Assembly (NCBI GenBank): GCA_934474025.1
Contig: CAKSMF010000004.1
Coordinates: 124,001 to 188,000 of the forward strand
DNA: 64,000 bases
Reading direction: 5' to 3'
Source: an uncultured Ruminococcus sp.
Lineage (GTDB): Bacteria; Bacillota; Clostridia; Oscillospirales; Ruminococcaceae
Shown here piece by piece: positions 34,997 to 44,561 of the stretch (position 1 is the stretch's first letter; every line of letters starts with the position of its first letter). Position numbers and translations under genes: made by a program. The notes under the pieces were generated by a model. The model ran no database searches. It had not been told where the DNA came from and saw nothing but the letters and a program-made list of their open reading frames with translations.

Positions 34997-35881
34997 TCAA
35001 TATCTAAATTTATTTTCTGCAACATTACGCAAATGCTGTCCATAAGGTGATTTTCCGTATGCGTCAGCCGTTTCAAGAAGCTGTTCTTTGGTAATCCAGT
35101 CGGCATAGAATGCAATTTCTTCCGGAGCAGAAATAACAACGCTCTGACGGTTCTGAACAGTCTGTACAAAAACTGATGCTTCCATAAGGCTTTCCATCGT
35201 TCCGGTATCGAGCCATGCAAAACCTCTTCCGAGTATCTGAACCATTAAATTCTTATTTTCAAGATACATACGGTTAAGGTCAGTTATTTCAAGTTCTCCT
35301 CTTGCGGACGGTTTAACCTTTTTTGCCATTTCTGAAACGCCGGCAGGATAGAAATAAAGTCCAGTAATTGCAAAATTTGATTTTGGACTTTTAGGTTTTT
35401 CTTCTACTGAAATTACATTTTTGTTATGGTCAAATTCAACTATTCCGAATCTTTCTGGGTCATGAACGTAATATCCGAAAATAGTAGCTTTTCCGTTCTG
35501 AGCGTTTTTTACAGCGTCACGAAGATTCTTACTGAACCAGCCACCATAAAAAATATTGTCTCCAAGTACCATTGCACATGAATCATTACCAATAAATTTT
35601 TCTCCGATAATGAACGCCTGTGCCAATCCGTCAGGACTTTCCTGTACTGCATAGGAAAGATTTATACCCATTCGACTGCCATCACCTAAAAGTTCCTCAA
35701 ATCGTGGAGTGTCTGTAGGGGTGGAAATAATAAGTATATCCTTAATACCTGCAAGCATAAGAGTTGAAAGCGGATAGAATATCATAGGTTTATCATAGAC
35801 AGGTAAAAGCTGTTTTGAAGTAACTTTTGTCAGCGGATAAAGTCTTGTTCCAGAACCGCCTGCTAAAATGATTCCTTTCAT
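34997..35881 (-). CDS. rfbA: glucose-1-phosphate thymidylyltransferase
   Basis: 294 residues. It contains the nucleotidyltransferase motif LAGGSGTRLYPLT, KQLLPVYDKPMIFYPLSTL, the VLGDNIFYG metal-binding stretch, VEEKPKSPKS and the C-terminal GFAWLDTGTMESL. It makes dTDP-glucose from glucose-1-phosphate and dTTP, feeding RfbB encoded next. RBS GGAGGG at about 35893-35888. Lies 10 bases after the aminotransferase gene. Confidence 0.96.
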   Translation of the reverse strand: MKGIILAGGSGTRLYPLTKVTSKQLLPVYDKPMIFYPLSTLMLAGIKDILIISTPTDTPRFEELLGDGSRMGINLSYAVQESPDGLAQAFIIGEKFIGNDSCAMVLGDNIFYGGWFSKNLRDAVKNAQNGKATIFGYYVHDPERFGIVEFDHNKNVISVEEKPKSPKSNFAITGLYFYPAGVSEMAKKVKPSARGELEITDLNRMYLENKNLMVQILGRGFAWLDTGTMESLMEASVFVQTVQNRQSVVISAPEEIAFYADWITKEQLLETADAYGKSPYGQHLRNVAENKFRY

Positions 35882-35891
35882 ATTTTCCCTC

Positions 35892-37007
35892 CTATATTTT
35901 ACAAGATTTGATTATATTGCAAATTCTGTCCACATCATCAAGCGATAAATCAGCATAAAGCGGAAGTGTTAAAACTCTTTTACTGAGGTGAAGGGCAACA
36001 GGTGTTTCTAATGGATTGTATTTACCATTGAATGCATGAGAAACACTCGTAAGCGGATAAAAATATTTTCTTGCCCCGATTCCGTTTTCATCAAGCTTTT
36101 CCATTACTTCATTTCTGCTTGAACCGAATATCTTTTCATCAAATACAACAGGGAAATACGCATAATTTGATTTGACATCTGGCTGTATATCACATAATTT
36201 TATTCCATCAATGTTTTCAAGATTACTGCGATATCTTTCAACAACTGCTTTACGCTTTGCAATTTCAGTATCAAGATGTCTTAAATTGCATATTCCCATG
36301 GAAGCCTGAAATTCATTCATTTTAGCATTTCCGCCTATGTATGCTACTTCTTCCGGACCATGAATACCAAAATTTTTAAGGTCATTGAGTTTTTGAACCA
36401 TGCTGTCATCATGATAGCAGACTGCTCCACCCTCAATGGTATTGAAAACCTTAGTTGCGTGAAAACTGAACATTGATGCATCACCGAATGAAGCACTTGA
36501 TTTTCCTTTGTATTCAACACCAAATGCGTGTGCCGAATCATAGATAACTTTAAGGTCATATTTTTTAGCGATTCTCTCAATTTCTTTCACGTCGCACATA
36601 TTGCCATAAACATGAACAGGTACAATTGCTACTGTTTTATCAGTAATAAGGCTTTCAATTTTTGTAACATCAATTGTATAGTTATCCGGATTGATATCAC
36701 AGAAAACAGGTTCAAGACCGTTTCTTACTATTGCGTGTGTTGTTGAAGCAAATGTAAACGGAGTTGTTATTACTTCCCCACCCTTTGCAAAGTTAAATGA
36801 TGCGATAACATTTTCAAGTGCAAGGTGTCCGTTTGTATAAAGGGTTACATGAGGTACATCAAGCATTTTTTCAAGTTTTTCCTGAAGTTCTTTGTGCTTT
36901 TTTCCCATGTTAGTCAGCCAGTGACTATCCCAGAGTTCTTTGATTTCTTCACAGTATTCCTCATAGTCGGGCATTGAAGAACGTGTAACGAGAATTTTAT
37001 TATTCAT
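35892..37007 (-). CDS. DegT/DnrJ/EryC1 family sugar aminotransferase
   Basis: 371 residues from ATG 37007 (RBS AGGAGATG; the ATG at 37037 is 10 codons upstream and places the RBS inside the coding region). PLP-dependent fold type I enzyme: TNGHLALENVIASF, the conserved IYDSAHAFGV segment and the Schiff-base Lys in FSFHATKVFNTIEGG. It probably aminates a dTDP-keto sugar made by RfbAB (QdtB, VioA or FdtB-like). The SFHATK lysine context is typical of sugar aminotransferases. The exact carbon aminated cannot be read from sequence. Confidence 0.9.
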   Translation of the reverse strand: MNNKILVTRSSMPDYEEYCEEIKELWDSHWLTNMGKKHKELQEKLEKMLDVPHVTLYTNGHLALENVIASFNFAKGGEVITTPFTFASTTHAIVRNGLEPVFCDINPDNYTIDVTKIESLITDKTVAIVPVHVYGNMCDVKEIERIAKKYDLKVIYDSAHAFGVEYKGKSSASFGDASMFSFHATKVFNTIEGGAVCYHDDSMVQKLNDLKNFGIHGPEEVAYIGGNAKMNEFQASMGICNLRHLDTEIAKRKAVVERYRSNLENIDGIKLCDIQPDVKSNYAYFPVVFDEKIFGSSRNEVMEKLDENGIGARKYFYPLTSVSHAFNGKYNPLETPVALHLSKRVLTLPLYADLSLDDVDRICNIIKSCKI

Positions 37008-37024
37008 AATAACATCTCCTATAA

Positions 37025-38353
37025 TTATTGTTTCCATTCACAGATAACAGATTTTCTTTTACCGGAATTTAATACAGGTATTTCGTTTACATATTCAATA
37101 TCAAGGTTTGCATTATCTCCGATTATTGAATGCATTTGTGAAATAACTTCTTGTTCATTCAATATATTGTTTTTTTGCTGTGATGCTTTATTTATCTTTA
37201 AAACATACTTATTCTTGCTTTTTTGAATGAACTGCCATTGTGCTATTCCGGGAATATTCTTTAATACTCTTGCAAAACTCATTGGGTGAATAGGATTTCC
37301 TTTAGTATCATAAACCAAATCGAGTCTTCTGCCATAAATTTTTTCAAAGTAATCCCAACCGCCAGTTTTTGCGTTACCTTTTGCAAGAATAGCGGTATCA
37401 CCTGTATCATATCTTATTAAAGGAAATGCATAGTTATATAAATCTGTAATTACAATTCGTCCAAGTTCACCATATTCAGCGGGTTTATCTTCATCTAACT
37501 TTAAAATTTCAAAAATATAACTTGCATGATTAAGATAGAAATTATTATCATTAACTTTTTGATGTGCCATGATTCCGGCTTCTTCATCGGCATAACATTC
37601 AACAATAGGTATGTTGAATTTTTGTTTAAAAGCTTCTTTTGTAGTAATATTAAGTGCTTCCGAAGTTGAAAACATTACTTTTATAGTTTTCAGGTCTTCA
37701 ATATTGCCTTTTCCGGAAACCAAAAAAGTAAGCAAACTATCATACCAACTTGCATAGGCACGTATTGCAACTATCTTGTTTTTCTTTACAGTTGAGCAAA
37801 GTTTTCGTAATGTTTTATTATCCATTTTGCTTACGTTGATAGGATAAATATTTTCCTTGAAAATCTGAGACTTTGTTTTACTCTGCCAGTTTGTCCATAT
37901 TCTGCACTGAGCAAGTTTTTCATGGGATTTGAATCCCACCATATCCCCGAAATATTTTAGTTCAGCTACTCTTCTGTTACGCTTTCTTGAATCCTGATAT
38001 ATAGCAAACGGAGTACCGGTAGAACCACTTGTTTTTTGTACATGGACTTCTTGAGTTTCCTGCTCGGGAATTTTATCTACAGGTACAACTATTGAATCAT
38101 AATTTTCAATTAATTTGGATTTATTCATTATGGGAAACTGTTTTAATTTTTTTCCTTTGTATCCTTTATAAAACTCTGTATTTTCAGTTGCGTGCTTCAA
38201 TAAAGAAGATAAATTTTTTTTCTGTATATTTTTACCGACTTTAACAGATTTCATTACAGTTTTTATTTCATTATAATGCTTTCTTACTTTACTTCCATGA
38301 AGAAAGTCCTGAATCCAGTAAAAATTTCTCTTACAAAAACCATTCAAACTCAT
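37025..38353 (-). CDS. CapK-like adenylate-forming enzyme (phenylacetate-CoA ligase family)
   Basis: 442 residues. It has the ATP-binding motif QKTSGSTGTPFAIYQDS, a YADEEAGIMAH segment, IVITDLYNYAFPLIRYDTGD and IYGRRLD, as in CapK/PaaK-like proteins found in capsule clusters. Such proteins activate a carboxylate as an acyl-adenylate, possibly for N- or O-acylation of a sugar. It sits between an ATP-grasp gene and the sugar aminotransferase, which suggests that the three together decorate an amino sugar. Its RBS is weak. The acyl group is unknown. Confidence 0.85.
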   Translation of the reverse strand: MSLNGFCKRNFYWIQDFLHGSKVRKHYNEIKTVMKSVKVGKNIQKKNLSSLLKHATENTEFYKGYKGKKLKQFPIMNKSKLIENYDSIVVPVDKIPEQETQEVHVQKTSGSTGTPFAIYQDSRKRNRRVAELKYFGDMVGFKSHEKLAQCRIWTNWQSKTKSQIFKENIYPINVSKMDNKTLRKLCSTVKKNKIVAIRAYASWYDSLLTFLVSGKGNIEDLKTIKVMFSTSEALNITTKEAFKQKFNIPIVECYADEEAGIMAHQKVNDNNFYLNHASYIFEILKLDEDKPAEYGELGRIVITDLYNYAFPLIRYDTGDTAILAKGNAKTGGWDYFEKIYGRRLDLVYDTKGNPIHPMSFARVLKNIPGIAQWQFIQKSKNKYVLKINKASQQKNNILNEQEVISQMHSIIGDNANLDIEYVNEIPVLNSGKRKSVICEWKQ

Positions 38354-38374
38354 ATTTTTAATTCTGTTAAATAA

Positions 38375-39628
38375 TTAACAGTACTCCTTCTTAATTATAT
38401 TTGTATCAAACGGCATTAAAAGCATATTATCACCATTTTCATCAGTTACATGAAAGTTTTCAATAACTGCATCAACACGTTCTTTTAAAAGTTCCATAGT
38501 AGGAGCAACAATAAAGATATTAGCTGCCATCTGCCTTTGCGTACCGAGACCGGCAACAATTTCGCCGTCTTCATAGTTTGGATTTACAGCAACAACGCCG
38601 TTAAATCTTCTGATTTTTTCAACTCCTGTAATCTTTCCGATTTTACCTTCTTTAACAAGCGGAGAAAGTTTGCAGGCAACCATATTATGAAAATAAGGGT
38701 CTGCTAAATCTTCTACTTTTTTATCACTCATTTTTCCGGTAAACGCATAATTGATAAGGAGTTCTTTTGCGTCAATTCCTGTAAGTTCAGACACTATCAT
38801 ATGTTCCTGAGCACCATTAAGTCTGAATCCCGGTTCATAAATGTACACTGAACCATTTTCAATAAATGACTGAAGAAACAAAACGCCATTCTGAACGTTC
38901 ATTCCACGGAGCATATTTTTTACACGTTCATCAACTTCAGCTTTGTATCTTTCTATGTGTTTTGACGGGAAAATATACGCTGACGGAAGTTGTGTAATTC
39001 CTTTCTGTTCTTTACTTGTGTAACGGTCACACATTGCAACCATGGTAGGATTTCCGTCCTGAATAACATAATAAATAATTACTTCAAGACCGTCCATATA
39101 TTTTTCAATAAGTATTTTCTTTCTGAATGAAAAACTAAGAGCTTTTTCTATTGCCTTGTCAAGTTCCTGGCGATTCTGACAAATAGAAATTCCCTTTGAA
39201 CTTGAACTATCAACAGGCTTAACGATTACAGGATATTCAATTTTATCAATCTCATCAAGTGAGTATTCAGGAACAACAGGAACTCCGTATTTACGACAGG
39301 TATTTTTGAAGTTATCCTTTGATATCATAATTTCAAACTGTTCCATTGAAGCAAAACACGGATAATCAAGAATTTCACATACTTTGCAATATGTAGGAAT
39401 AAGAGCCTCAGCTACACCTACCAGAACAGCATCAATATTTTCTTTTTTTACAAGATTAACAAGCCCGTCAACGTCCATTCCGTCAACATCACATGGAACA
39501 TCAGCAAATTTCTTTGCATATGTCATCTTATTGTAATCAGTAACATATGTTTTGATATCCATGAGTTTAGCCTTTTCGATAAGACTGATTGTTTCCGGAT
39601 TTGCTCCTATAATCAATAGTTTCTTCAT
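38375..39628 (-). CDS. ATP-grasp ligase of the exopolysaccharide cluster
   Basis: 417 residues. A pre-ATP-grasp Rossmann-like domain (LLIIGANPETISLIEKA) is followed by an ATP-grasp fold: EYPVIVKPVDSSSSKGISI (ATP-binding loop), KILIEKYMDGLEVIIYYV and the metal-binding YEPGFRLNGAQEHM. ATP-grasp enzymes join a carboxylate to an amine through an acyl-phosphate. In this position it may add an amino acid or other acid to the amino sugar. The substrate is unknown. It starts two bases after the flippase stop. Confidence 0.85.
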   Translation of the reverse strand: MKKLLIIGANPETISLIEKAKLMDIKTYVTDYNKMTYAKKFADVPCDVDGMDVDGLVNLVKKENIDAVLVGVAEALIPTYCKVCEILDYPCFASMEQFEIMISKDNFKNTCRKYGVPVVPEYSLDEIDKIEYPVIVKPVDSSSSKGISICQNRQELDKAIEKALSFSFRKKILIEKYMDGLEVIIYYVIQDGNPTMVAMCDRYTSKEQKGITQLPSAYIFPSKHIERYKAEVDERVKNMLRGMNVQNGVLFLQSFIENGSVYIYEPGFRLNGAQEHMIVSELTGIDAKELLINYAFTGKMSDKKVEDLADPYFHNMVACKLSPLVKEGKIGKITGVEKIRRFNGVVAVNPNYEDGEIVAGLGTQRQMAANIFIVAPTMELLKERVDAVIENFHVTDENGDNMLLMPFDTNIIKKEYC

Positions 39629-39630
39629 AA

Positions 39631-41070
39631 TTAAGCCTTCTTCTTTCTGAAATTTTTTAACATACCTACAATATATTCATAGCTTTCTATATGGAAAAGC
39701 TTAGAACCTACCCAATATACAACCACTCCGACTGGAATCTGAATTACAAGTGTAATAACACTACTAAGTTTCAAAAATGTCACTGCATATACAATTGCTC
39801 CCATAACTAATGAAAGTATTATCTGTGGCAACATATCTTTTAACTGTTCTAAATAAGAATAGTTAAGCAGTTTCTTATTAGGAAATGAATTAACAACCTG
39901 ACTTATAAATGATGTAATAAGCATACTATATGCCATAGCCATAACGCCAAATTTAATAGCAATTATAATAGTCACAACGCCAATAGATTTCTTTATGATT
40001 TCGAGTTTAAGAAATAAATCGCTTCGTCCCATAGCTTTTATGGCATTGAGATTTGCAGTATGTATCGGATAAAATGCAAATGAAATACAGAATATCTGCA
40101 TAAACGGTACTGACGGCAACCATTTGTCAGTTAAAATCAATGAAACCAGTTGTCTTGAACAGACCGCAAAACCAACCATTAACGGCATTATAATGAAAGT
40201 AGCTGTTTTTATAGCACGTCTTGTCATTGATTTTACACGTTCAGGGTGATTCTGTTCATTTGACATTGTGGGCAATAATACGCTGTCTATTGCCGTATTG
40301 ATATTTGAAACAAGATATTCAGGATATTTTTTACCATTGTTGTAATATGCAAGGTCGGATTTTGTATAAACTTTACCGATTATCAATTGTCTTATATTAT
40401 TATAAACTGTATCGAGCAAAGCAGAAATAAGTAATTTCCAGCCATATGAAAAAAGTGATTTTAACCTTTGCATTGAAAACATCTTTTTTGGACGCCATTT
40501 TACAGTAATCCATAAAATCAGTGTATCTATTGTAGTATTAAAAAGCATTTGTGCAACTAAAGCCCATACTCCGAAACCAAAATATGCCATGAGTATTCCT
40601 ATTACAGCTGCACCGATAGTTCCACCAAGCGTAGCAAAGAAAAATCTTTTAAACATCAGATGACGTGAAACATATGCCTGCTGAACATTTTTCACGCCCG
40701 AAATAACAAGTATTAAACTTAATACTCTTACAACCGCCGTCAGTTCAGGAATTTTATAAAACTTTGCAATAAAAGGAGCTAAAAAGAACATTATCAGATA
40801 AAGAACTGAACACATTACAATATTAAAGTAAAATACACTTGAAAAATCAAGGTCATCAGCATCTTTTTTCTGAATCAAAGCATTTCCCATGCCACTGTCA
40901 ACGAAAATTTGCATTATAGTTGTAAATATCGTTACAAGGGCTATTGTTCCGTATACATTAGGGTCAAGCAATCGTGCTAAAACTATCGATACAATAAGTG
41001 TAACGCCCTGAGCACCGCAACGTTCAAGAAAACGCCATATAAAATTTGATAAGACAGATTTATTATTCAT
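39631..41070 (-). CDS. Wzx-type polysaccharide flippase
   Basis: 479 residues with about 12 to 14 hydrophobic segments. N-terminal FIWRFLERCGAQGVTLIVSI then VLARLLDPNVYGTIALV is the hallmark of the Polysacc_synt family, and AYYNNGKKYPEYLVSNIN matches the loop between helices. It should move lipid-linked repeat units to the outer face for the EpsG-type polymerase encoded at 45330. The RBS (GAGGTTT) is good. It lies in the middle of the operon, 18 bases after a glycosyltransferase gene. Confidence 0.92.
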   Translation of the reverse strand: MNNKSVLSNFIWRFLERCGAQGVTLIVSIVLARLLDPNVYGTIALVTIFTTIMQIFVDSGMGNALIQKKDADDLDFSSVFYFNIVMCSVLYLIMFFLAPFIAKFYKIPELTAVVRVLSLILVISGVKNVQQAYVSRHLMFKRFFFATLGGTIGAAVIGILMAYFGFGVWALVAQMLFNTTIDTLILWITVKWRPKKMFSMQRLKSLFSYGWKLLISALLDTVYNNIRQLIIGKVYTKSDLAYYNNGKKYPEYLVSNINTAIDSVLLPTMSNEQNHPERVKSMTRRAIKTATFIIMPLMVGFAVCSRQLVSLILTDKWLPSVPFMQIFCISFAFYPIHTANLNAIKAMGRSDLFLKLEIIKKSIGVVTIIIAIKFGVMAMAYSMLITSFISQVVNSFPNKKLLNYSYLEQLKDMLPQIILSLVMGAIVYAVTFLKLSSVITLVIQIPVGVVVYWVGSKLFHIESYEYIVGMLKNFRKKKA

Positions 41071-41088
41071 GAAAAAACCTCTATATAA

Positions 41089-42060
41089 CTATGATTTTGT
41101 TTTTATTTTCTTTGCAATTTTCCAAATGAAAGTAAGCCTTGTTTTTATCATAAGAATTTTAATTTTTTCTTTAAAATTTGCATATTCAATACATTTTGGT
41201 GCTGATTTCAACATTTCATCTAATATAAATTTATCATATTCAAGGTTATTTCCAACATTTGAGAGTATAATTTTAATTTCTCCCTCATAAAAAAATCTTT
41301 CATACTTGTGATTACTGTATTCATTAAGACCTTCAAGCATATCAATGGTAGTTTTCCATGATGCAATAAGTTTATTTATATCCTGTTTTTTTCTTGTTGC
41401 TGTCCACGAATTACCTATTCCATATCTGTATGCCACCATTTTTTTACTGAAGTATCTTACTTTTCCTTTCAAACCACACATAATCTGAAGCGGGTGGTCA
41501 CCAACCTTGCAATTTGTGCAACATTTAGGATAATCCTTTTTTATTTCCCTACGATAGACTATTCCGGCAGTAGGTATATATAATCCGCCCTCTTTTATTA
41601 AGTTTTCAAGTTTTAAATCAATATCTTCTTTTGATAATGACCAATCCTTTTCGCCGTCAGGAGTAAGAATAACAGCATTTGTGCAACACATCGAATAATT
41701 TTTATGTTTTTCCAAAAAGTCAATTTGTTTTTCAAGCTTTTCATAATCAATCCAATAATCATCACCCTCACAAAGTGCGATATACTTATATTCTTCCGTT
41801 GCTTTATCCATAATTGTTCTTATTACGCCGGGCTTTGAGTATTGATTTTCTGTTTCAATGATAGGTTTAATTATATCGGGATATTTTTCTGCATACTCTC
41901 TAATTATAGATGTAGTAGAATCAGTTGATGCATCATCATGAACAATAACAACAAAAGGATACTTTGTTTTTTGATTAACAAATCCCTCAAGACACTGTCT
42001 TATAGTCTTTTCATGATTATATGCAAGGCATCTTATTGCTACGAGTTTTTGATTGTTCAT
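41089..42060 (-). CDS. family 2 glycosyltransferase
   Basis: 323 residues. GT-A fold: LVAIRCLAYNHEKTIRQCLE at the start, VIVHDDASTDSTTSII (nucleotide-binding) and ALCEGDDYWID (metal-binding DxD-like). These match GT2 enzymes, many of them annotated as glycosyl transferase family A. It adds one sugar to the lipid-linked repeat unit in the cytoplasm. Repeat copy C fills the 179-base gap between the preceding gene and this start; the leader AAGAAAGG after the repeat serves as RBS. Confidence 0.92.
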   Translation of the reverse strand: MNNQKLVAIRCLAYNHEKTIRQCLEGFVNQKTKYPFVVIVHDDASTDSTTSIIREYAEKYPDIIKPIIETENQYSKPGVIRTIMDKATEEYKYIALCEGDDYWIDYEKLEKQIDFLEKHKNYSMCCTNAVILTPDGEKDWSLSKEDIDLKLENLIKEGGLYIPTAGIVYRREIKKDYPKCCTNCKVGDHPLQIMCGLKGKVRYFSKKMVAYRYGIGNSWTATRKKQDINKLIASWKTTIDMLEGLNEYSNHKYERFFYEGEIKIILSNVGNNLEYDKFILDEMLKSAPKCIEYANFKEKIKILMIKTRLTFIWKIAKKIKTKS

Positions 42061-42078
42061 TTTTTAAAGCCTTTCTTG

Positions 42079-42241
42079 TTTGTTTCATTCCACAGTCGGT
42101 AATTTCACGGAGACTGACGAGTCAATGTATATCTAACTTTAATTAGCCTCATGTCAATGGGGATACCGATTTATCTCCGTCCGCCACTGCCATTAAATTT
42201 CAATTCATCTTACCACCTATAGAAGTGTGAGAATTCTTGTT
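42079..42241 (-). repeat. intercistronic repeat, copy C (most complete)
   Basis: About 163 bp on the minus strand. It begins at the stop codon of the preceding gene (TTAACAAGAATTCTC), passes a hairpin TGGCAGTGG/CCATTGACA around GGAGATAAATCGGTATCC, then CATTGACTCGTCAGTCTCC and GTGAAATTACCGACTGTGGA, and ends ATGAAACAAACAAG just before the RBS of the glycosyltransferase gene. Confidence 0.78.
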
Positions 42242-43439
42242 AATGCTTTTTAAAAATTGACTTAATCTTTTTTATTCTGTCTTGTCCGATATAATATTTT
42301 ATGCGACTTTTAATGTATGTTTTTCCGAGAAGTTTTTTTATTGCTGAATCGTAATCCATTTTATCAAGAGTTTCAAAAAAGTAATCTCTGTTTTGAGGTC
42401 TTGGATTAGGTTTAGAAAATGAACGGTTATTAGCAACCGCTATTTCAGGAGAGATTTCAGAAAAAACCATATATTTTTCAAGTTCAGAAAGTAAATCTGA
42501 CGCTTTGGAAGTGTTAACAGTTAATACACTGACTCCTCTGAAAAGCTGTTTATCTGATACGGAATTTTCAGGAACGCCCCAATAATCAGCAATTGTAAAA
42601 TCTGCGACTCTTTTTTGACCACAATATTTACAATTATAGCAGGATTCACGCAAAAAAAGATTATTGTTAAATCCAAGGAAAAAAGTATCAGTGCCTAAAG
42701 GAGCTACTTTTGAAGAACCATCATTAAAAATAAGTTTCATAGTTCCACAGCCAGATTTCCACCCCCCTTTATTTGTTTTTGTTCTGAAATAATACTTTTT
42801 AATTTTTTTCTTGTATTTTTTTTCTTTAGATTTTATAAATGCATTTACAGTCTTTTGACTTGCAACGCCATGACATAAAACGTCAACAGTATATAATAAA
42901 GAAAGATTATTTTTAGCTTTAGTAAAACTTAAATACTTTAACAATCCGCCTATCTGACAAGCTGTTCCACAAAATAAGACAGGTGTATTATTAACCAAAA
43001 AGTCCTTTACTTCAACAAAAGTATCTTTCAAATCACTCTGATTATATTTACTTAGTCTGATTTTATCAAGTTCATCATAGCTTTTAACTACCGTATGATA
43101 AACATAATTTGGATTATATTTCTGAGATGCACCAAAAACTACACCATTCATATCAAATATTGTTTTTGCCAAAGCCGAAAAAACTCCACCTGATGAACTT
43201 TTCATAGTTGTTTTGTCATCACGATTCCAGCCCATATAAAATTTGCTTAAATTTTTTTCGGGCAAATTATTTATAGGACAGACTTTTTTACATTTTCCAC
43301 ATTCTACACAAATATCTGAATCAATAACAGGATACAAAAATCCCTCATTATTTTCCTTTAAATCAATACAATTTTTAGGACAACTATGACTACACGCACC
43401 GCAACCGGTACAGCTTTTTTTTTCACATATTTCTATCAT
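42240..43439 (-). CDS. ferredoxin-type F420 hydrogenase/dehydrogenase beta-subunit family protein
   Basis: 399 residues. Two 4Fe-4S ferredoxin motifs open the protein (CTGCGACSHSCP and CVECGKCKKVCP), then an FrhB-like domain follows with SSSGGVFSALAKTI, FCGTACQIGGLLKYL, CHGVASQKTV and YNCKYCG...ADFTIADYWG. This family is common in capsule clusters next to polysaccharide pyruvyl transferases, as here, where it starts 4 bases after that gene. Clostridia lack F420, so the likely cofactor is a flavin plus the iron-sulfur clusters. Its exact reaction on the sugar is unknown. Confidence 0.88.
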   Translation of the reverse strand: MIEICEKKSCTGCGACSHSCPKNCIDLKENNEGFLYPVIDSDICVECGKCKKVCPINNLPEKNLSKFYMGWNRDDKTTMKSSSGGVFSALAKTIFDMNGVVFGASQKYNPNYVYHTVVKSYDELDKIRLSKYNQSDLKDTFVEVKDFLVNNTPVLFCGTACQIGGLLKYLSFTKAKNNLSLLYTVDVLCHGVASQKTVNAFIKSKEKKYKKKIKKYYFRTKTNKGGWKSGCGTMKLIFNDGSSKVAPLGTDTFFLGFNNNLFLRESCYNCKYCGQKRVADFTIADYWGVPENSVSDKQLFRGVSVLTVNTSKASDLLSELEKYMVFSEISPEIAVANNRSFSKPNPRPQNRDYFFETLDKMDYDSAIKKLLGKTYIKSRIKYYIGQDRIKKIKSIFKKH

Positions 43440-43442
43440 AAA

Positions 43443-44561
43443 TCAACCTTCCAGTGCATTTTTTAGGTAACATAAACTTTTATTTCTAAGTTTATCAAGA
43501 TTTTCATATACACTTTCATAATTAATCTTTTCAAATTTCTTATTTACTAAATCATTCGGATTGGTTATTATTCTGTCTTTCATGCCAATCTGATTCAGAA
43601 TATCAGTCTTTCTGAATTCTGAACCGCCTTTTTTACATAAAGAAAATACATTTTTTCCAAAATTAACTGATAAAATAGTTCCATGATATGAATCAGTAAT
43701 AATACTGTTAGCATTATAAATTGCATTAAGAAATTCTATAGGTCCGCAATCTGCTAACGGATTAAAATACTCATTCTTCTTTACAAAACAGAAAGGTGTA
43801 ACAACAAATATTTTACAATTGTTATTTTTTGCTACTTCTATAAGAGTTTTTTCAATTTTTTTGAATCTCTTTAAACCGCCTAATGAATAATACAATATAA
43901 ATTTACCTTTTGTTTTATTCAGATTTAATTTTTTTATCCAGTCATCTTTTTTCAAAAGGAACGTTGGGTCTAAAACAGATGAAACTTCCATTTCTGCAAG
44001 TGCTGAAATTTTCTTAGCACTTGAACGTTCTCTCATTGAAACAGCTTGAAATTTCTTAATTTCAGGAATTATTTTTTTAAGTTCCTCATCACTCATATTA
44101 GCAGTGGAAGATGCATAGGAAATCTTTCTGCCATTGAAATTCTTCAATAAATATGGATTCATATAATTCCAGTCTATGTGTTCCAATTCTAAGGAATGTT
44201 TATTCCAAATTTGGTCACTGCCACTGACAGCAATTTCATATTCATCATATAAATTATAAACATCTTCCGGAGTCCTGCAAATTGAAGAAGTATTCATTTT
44301 TCTTTCGATAAAGTTTTCAAACTTCTTATACTTAGAATTCCTTTTAGAGTATATCGGAAGTAATGTAAGGTCTTTTATCAGTTCCTTGTAACCGTATTTA
44401 AATCTGAGATTTGAATAAACTTTTTTCTGTTCTTCTAATCGGTAATTTATAATTTCTGCTTCATACCCTAAACTATTTATTGCTTCCTGAGTAGCATAAG
44501 CCTGAAGTACAGAACCATAGTTATAAGCAGAATGAAATGTTATTATTCCTACTTTTTTCAT
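43443..44561 (-). CDS. polysaccharide pyruvyl transferase family protein
   Basis: 372 residues. The N-terminal KVGIITFHSAYNYGSVLQAYATQ motif, AVSGSDQIWNKHS and the C-terminal IITDSYHGTILSVNFGK are characteristic of the PS_pyruv_trans family. Members add a pyruvate ketal to a polysaccharide sugar from phosphoenolpyruvate, giving negative charge. Close coupling with the iron-sulfur protein gene downstream suggests that the two act together. It directly follows the DUF4422 gene (adjacent stop and start). Confidence 0.9.
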   Translation of the reverse strand: MKKVGIITFHSAYNYGSVLQAYATQEAINSLGYEAEIINYRLEEQKKVYSNLRFKYGYKELIKDLTLLPIYSKRNSKYKKFENFIERKMNTSSICRTPEDVYNLYDEYEIAVSGSDQIWNKHSLELEHIDWNYMNPYLLKNFNGRKISYASSTANMSDEELKKIIPEIKKFQAVSMRERSSAKKISALAEMEVSSVLDPTFLLKKDDWIKKLNLNKTKGKFILYYSLGGLKRFKKIEKTLIEVAKNNNCKIFVVTPFCFVKKNEYFNPLADCGPIEFLNAIYNANSIITDSYHGTILSVNFGKNVFSLCKKGGSEFRKTDILNQIGMKDRIITNPNDLVNKKFEKINYESVYENLDKLRNKSLCYLKNALEG

